From positions 1 to 5,329 of the forward strand of contig CBDVAP010000164.1 of assembly GCA_965372015.1 (NCBI GenBank): a DNA stretch of 5,329 nucleotides, read 5' to 3'. The DNA is from JACZSB01 sp965372015. Lineage in GTDB: Bacteria; Fidelibacterota; Marinisomatia; SCGC-AAA003-L08; TS1B11. The position numbers and the translations under genes were made by a program. A model generated the notes under the pieces. The model did no database searches. It was not told the DNA's origin and worked only from the letters and a program-made list of their open reading frames with translations. Each line of letters begins with the position of its first letter. Position 1 is the first letter of the stretch. Shown piece by piece: positions 4,734 through 5,329 of this stretch.

Positions 4734-5329
4734 GCGATCCCCACAGGTTGCAGTGCCAGAATCAAGGAACCGGGCCCGACGTGGGCCCCCAGGGCGGCCC
4801 CGGTATCGGTGATGTATACTTGCTCGATGTCATACCCCATGCCGGGCATCAATTCGGCCAAGCGTTGGGCCTTGCCGGGCGCCTGGGAGTGGCTGATAAA
4901 TACCAGGTAGGTCCGGGACTGGTCGACACGTTTGCCGGCAAACTTGGCGAGCCCCCGAGCTAGGTCCCGGCGACCCAGGAATATGCCGGCCATATCAACG
5001 GTGTGCTGCTCGGTGACCGTCAATACCGGTGTAGCCCGGAGCAGATCGGCGATGCGCTTGCGGGAAGCGGACACCCGGCCGCCCTTCACCGCCCAGGATA
5101 GATCCTGGATGGCGGCGTAGATGGTGGTTTCGGCAATGGCCTGCTCAGCTACGGCCAGCACCTGATCATGACTCAGACCTCGCCGGGCGGCCCGGGCTAC
5201 CGTGACCGCCACCAGCCCCAGCCCCACGGACGTATTGGCCCCGTCCAGCACGGTAATATGCACACCGGGCAAACGCATGGCGGCCATCTCCGCCGACTGG
5301 AAGGTGCCACTCACCGGCTTGGGCCGGTG
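4730..5329 (-). CDS. DegV/FakB-family fatty-acid-binding protein, 5' end beyond the window
   Basis: The visible 199 residues are the C-terminal two-thirds or more of a DegV-family protein; the frame stays open to the window edge, so the gene starts outside. Family members such as FakB bind a fatty acid and present it to the kinase FakA, which makes acyl-phosphate. Seen here: the fatty-acid carboxylate loop SGTFQSA (visible residues 7-13), VLDGANTSVGLG (27-38; the usual ViDS-type segment), the LSWAVKGGRVSASR stretch (77-90), ADLLRATPVLTV and the C-terminal G181-A-H183-VGPG loop whose histidine helps bind the carboxylate. A GTG at 5314 is internal to the domain, not a start. The visible part could also be the DegV half of a DAK2-DegV fusion, which needs sequence to the right. 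It overlaps plsY by four bases. Confidence 0.9.
   Translation of the reverse strand, partial: HRPKPVSGTFQSAEMAAMRLPGVHITVLDGANTSVGLGLVAVTVARAARRGLSHDQVLAVAEQAIAETTIYAAIQDLSWAVKGGRVSASRKRIADLLRATPVLTVTEQHTVDMAGIFLGRRDLARGLAKFAGKRVDQSRTYLVFISHSQAPGKAQRLAELMPGMGYDIEQVYITDTGAALGAHVGPGSLILALQPVGIA

Overview
The window comes from a bacterium, probably an uncultured Gram-negative-type lineage. The main genes are GC-rich, and clear Shine-Dalgarno motifs (GGAG/AGGAG) precede several starts. Predicted envelope proteins (a PCuAC copper lipoprotein and a CsgG-like exported protein) fit a diderm cell. I cannot name a phylum from sequence alone; the CsgG-like gene and the CGCAAAG-type intergenic repeats are only a weak hint of an environmental lineage such as those in the FCB group.

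Layout, left to right: a small heat-shock protein gene (Hsp20, minus strand) with a probable terminator beyond its 3' end. A divergent intergenic region carrying a paired short repeat follows. Next is a Tet/DHA1-type major facilitator efflux permease (plus strand). Then comes a 569-base gene-free stretch that is unusually structured. It holds two degenerate CGCAAAG-type repeats, four 11-bp direct repeats, a C7-G7-TA-C7 palindrome, a helically spaced series of (C/T)ATTG motifs and a promoter-like sequence. That leads into an AT-richer gene for a CsgG/FlgO-like secreted protein with a C-terminal membrane segment (plus strand). The rest is on the minus strand and is read from the right edge leftwards: a DegV/FakB-type fatty-acid-binding protein (5' end outside the window), plsY (overlapping degV by ATGA), a PCuAC copper-binding lipoprotein, and a CopG/BrnA-family antitoxin-like gene broken by an apparent one-base deletion.

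How they fit together: DegV/FakB-type proteins present fatty acids for phosphorylation, and PlsY uses acyl-phosphate to acylate glycerol-3-phosphate, so the overlapping pair is a plausible fatty-acid-salvage-to-phospholipid unit. The PCuAC gene and the antitoxin remnant follow on the same strand with small gaps and may be co-transcribed, but share no evident pathway. The Hsp20, MFS and CsgG-like genes look like independent units. No complete novel system is evident. The most unexplained sequence is the structured non-coding region at 1988-2556, and the most concrete anomaly is the frameshifted antitoxin gene at 3321-3550.
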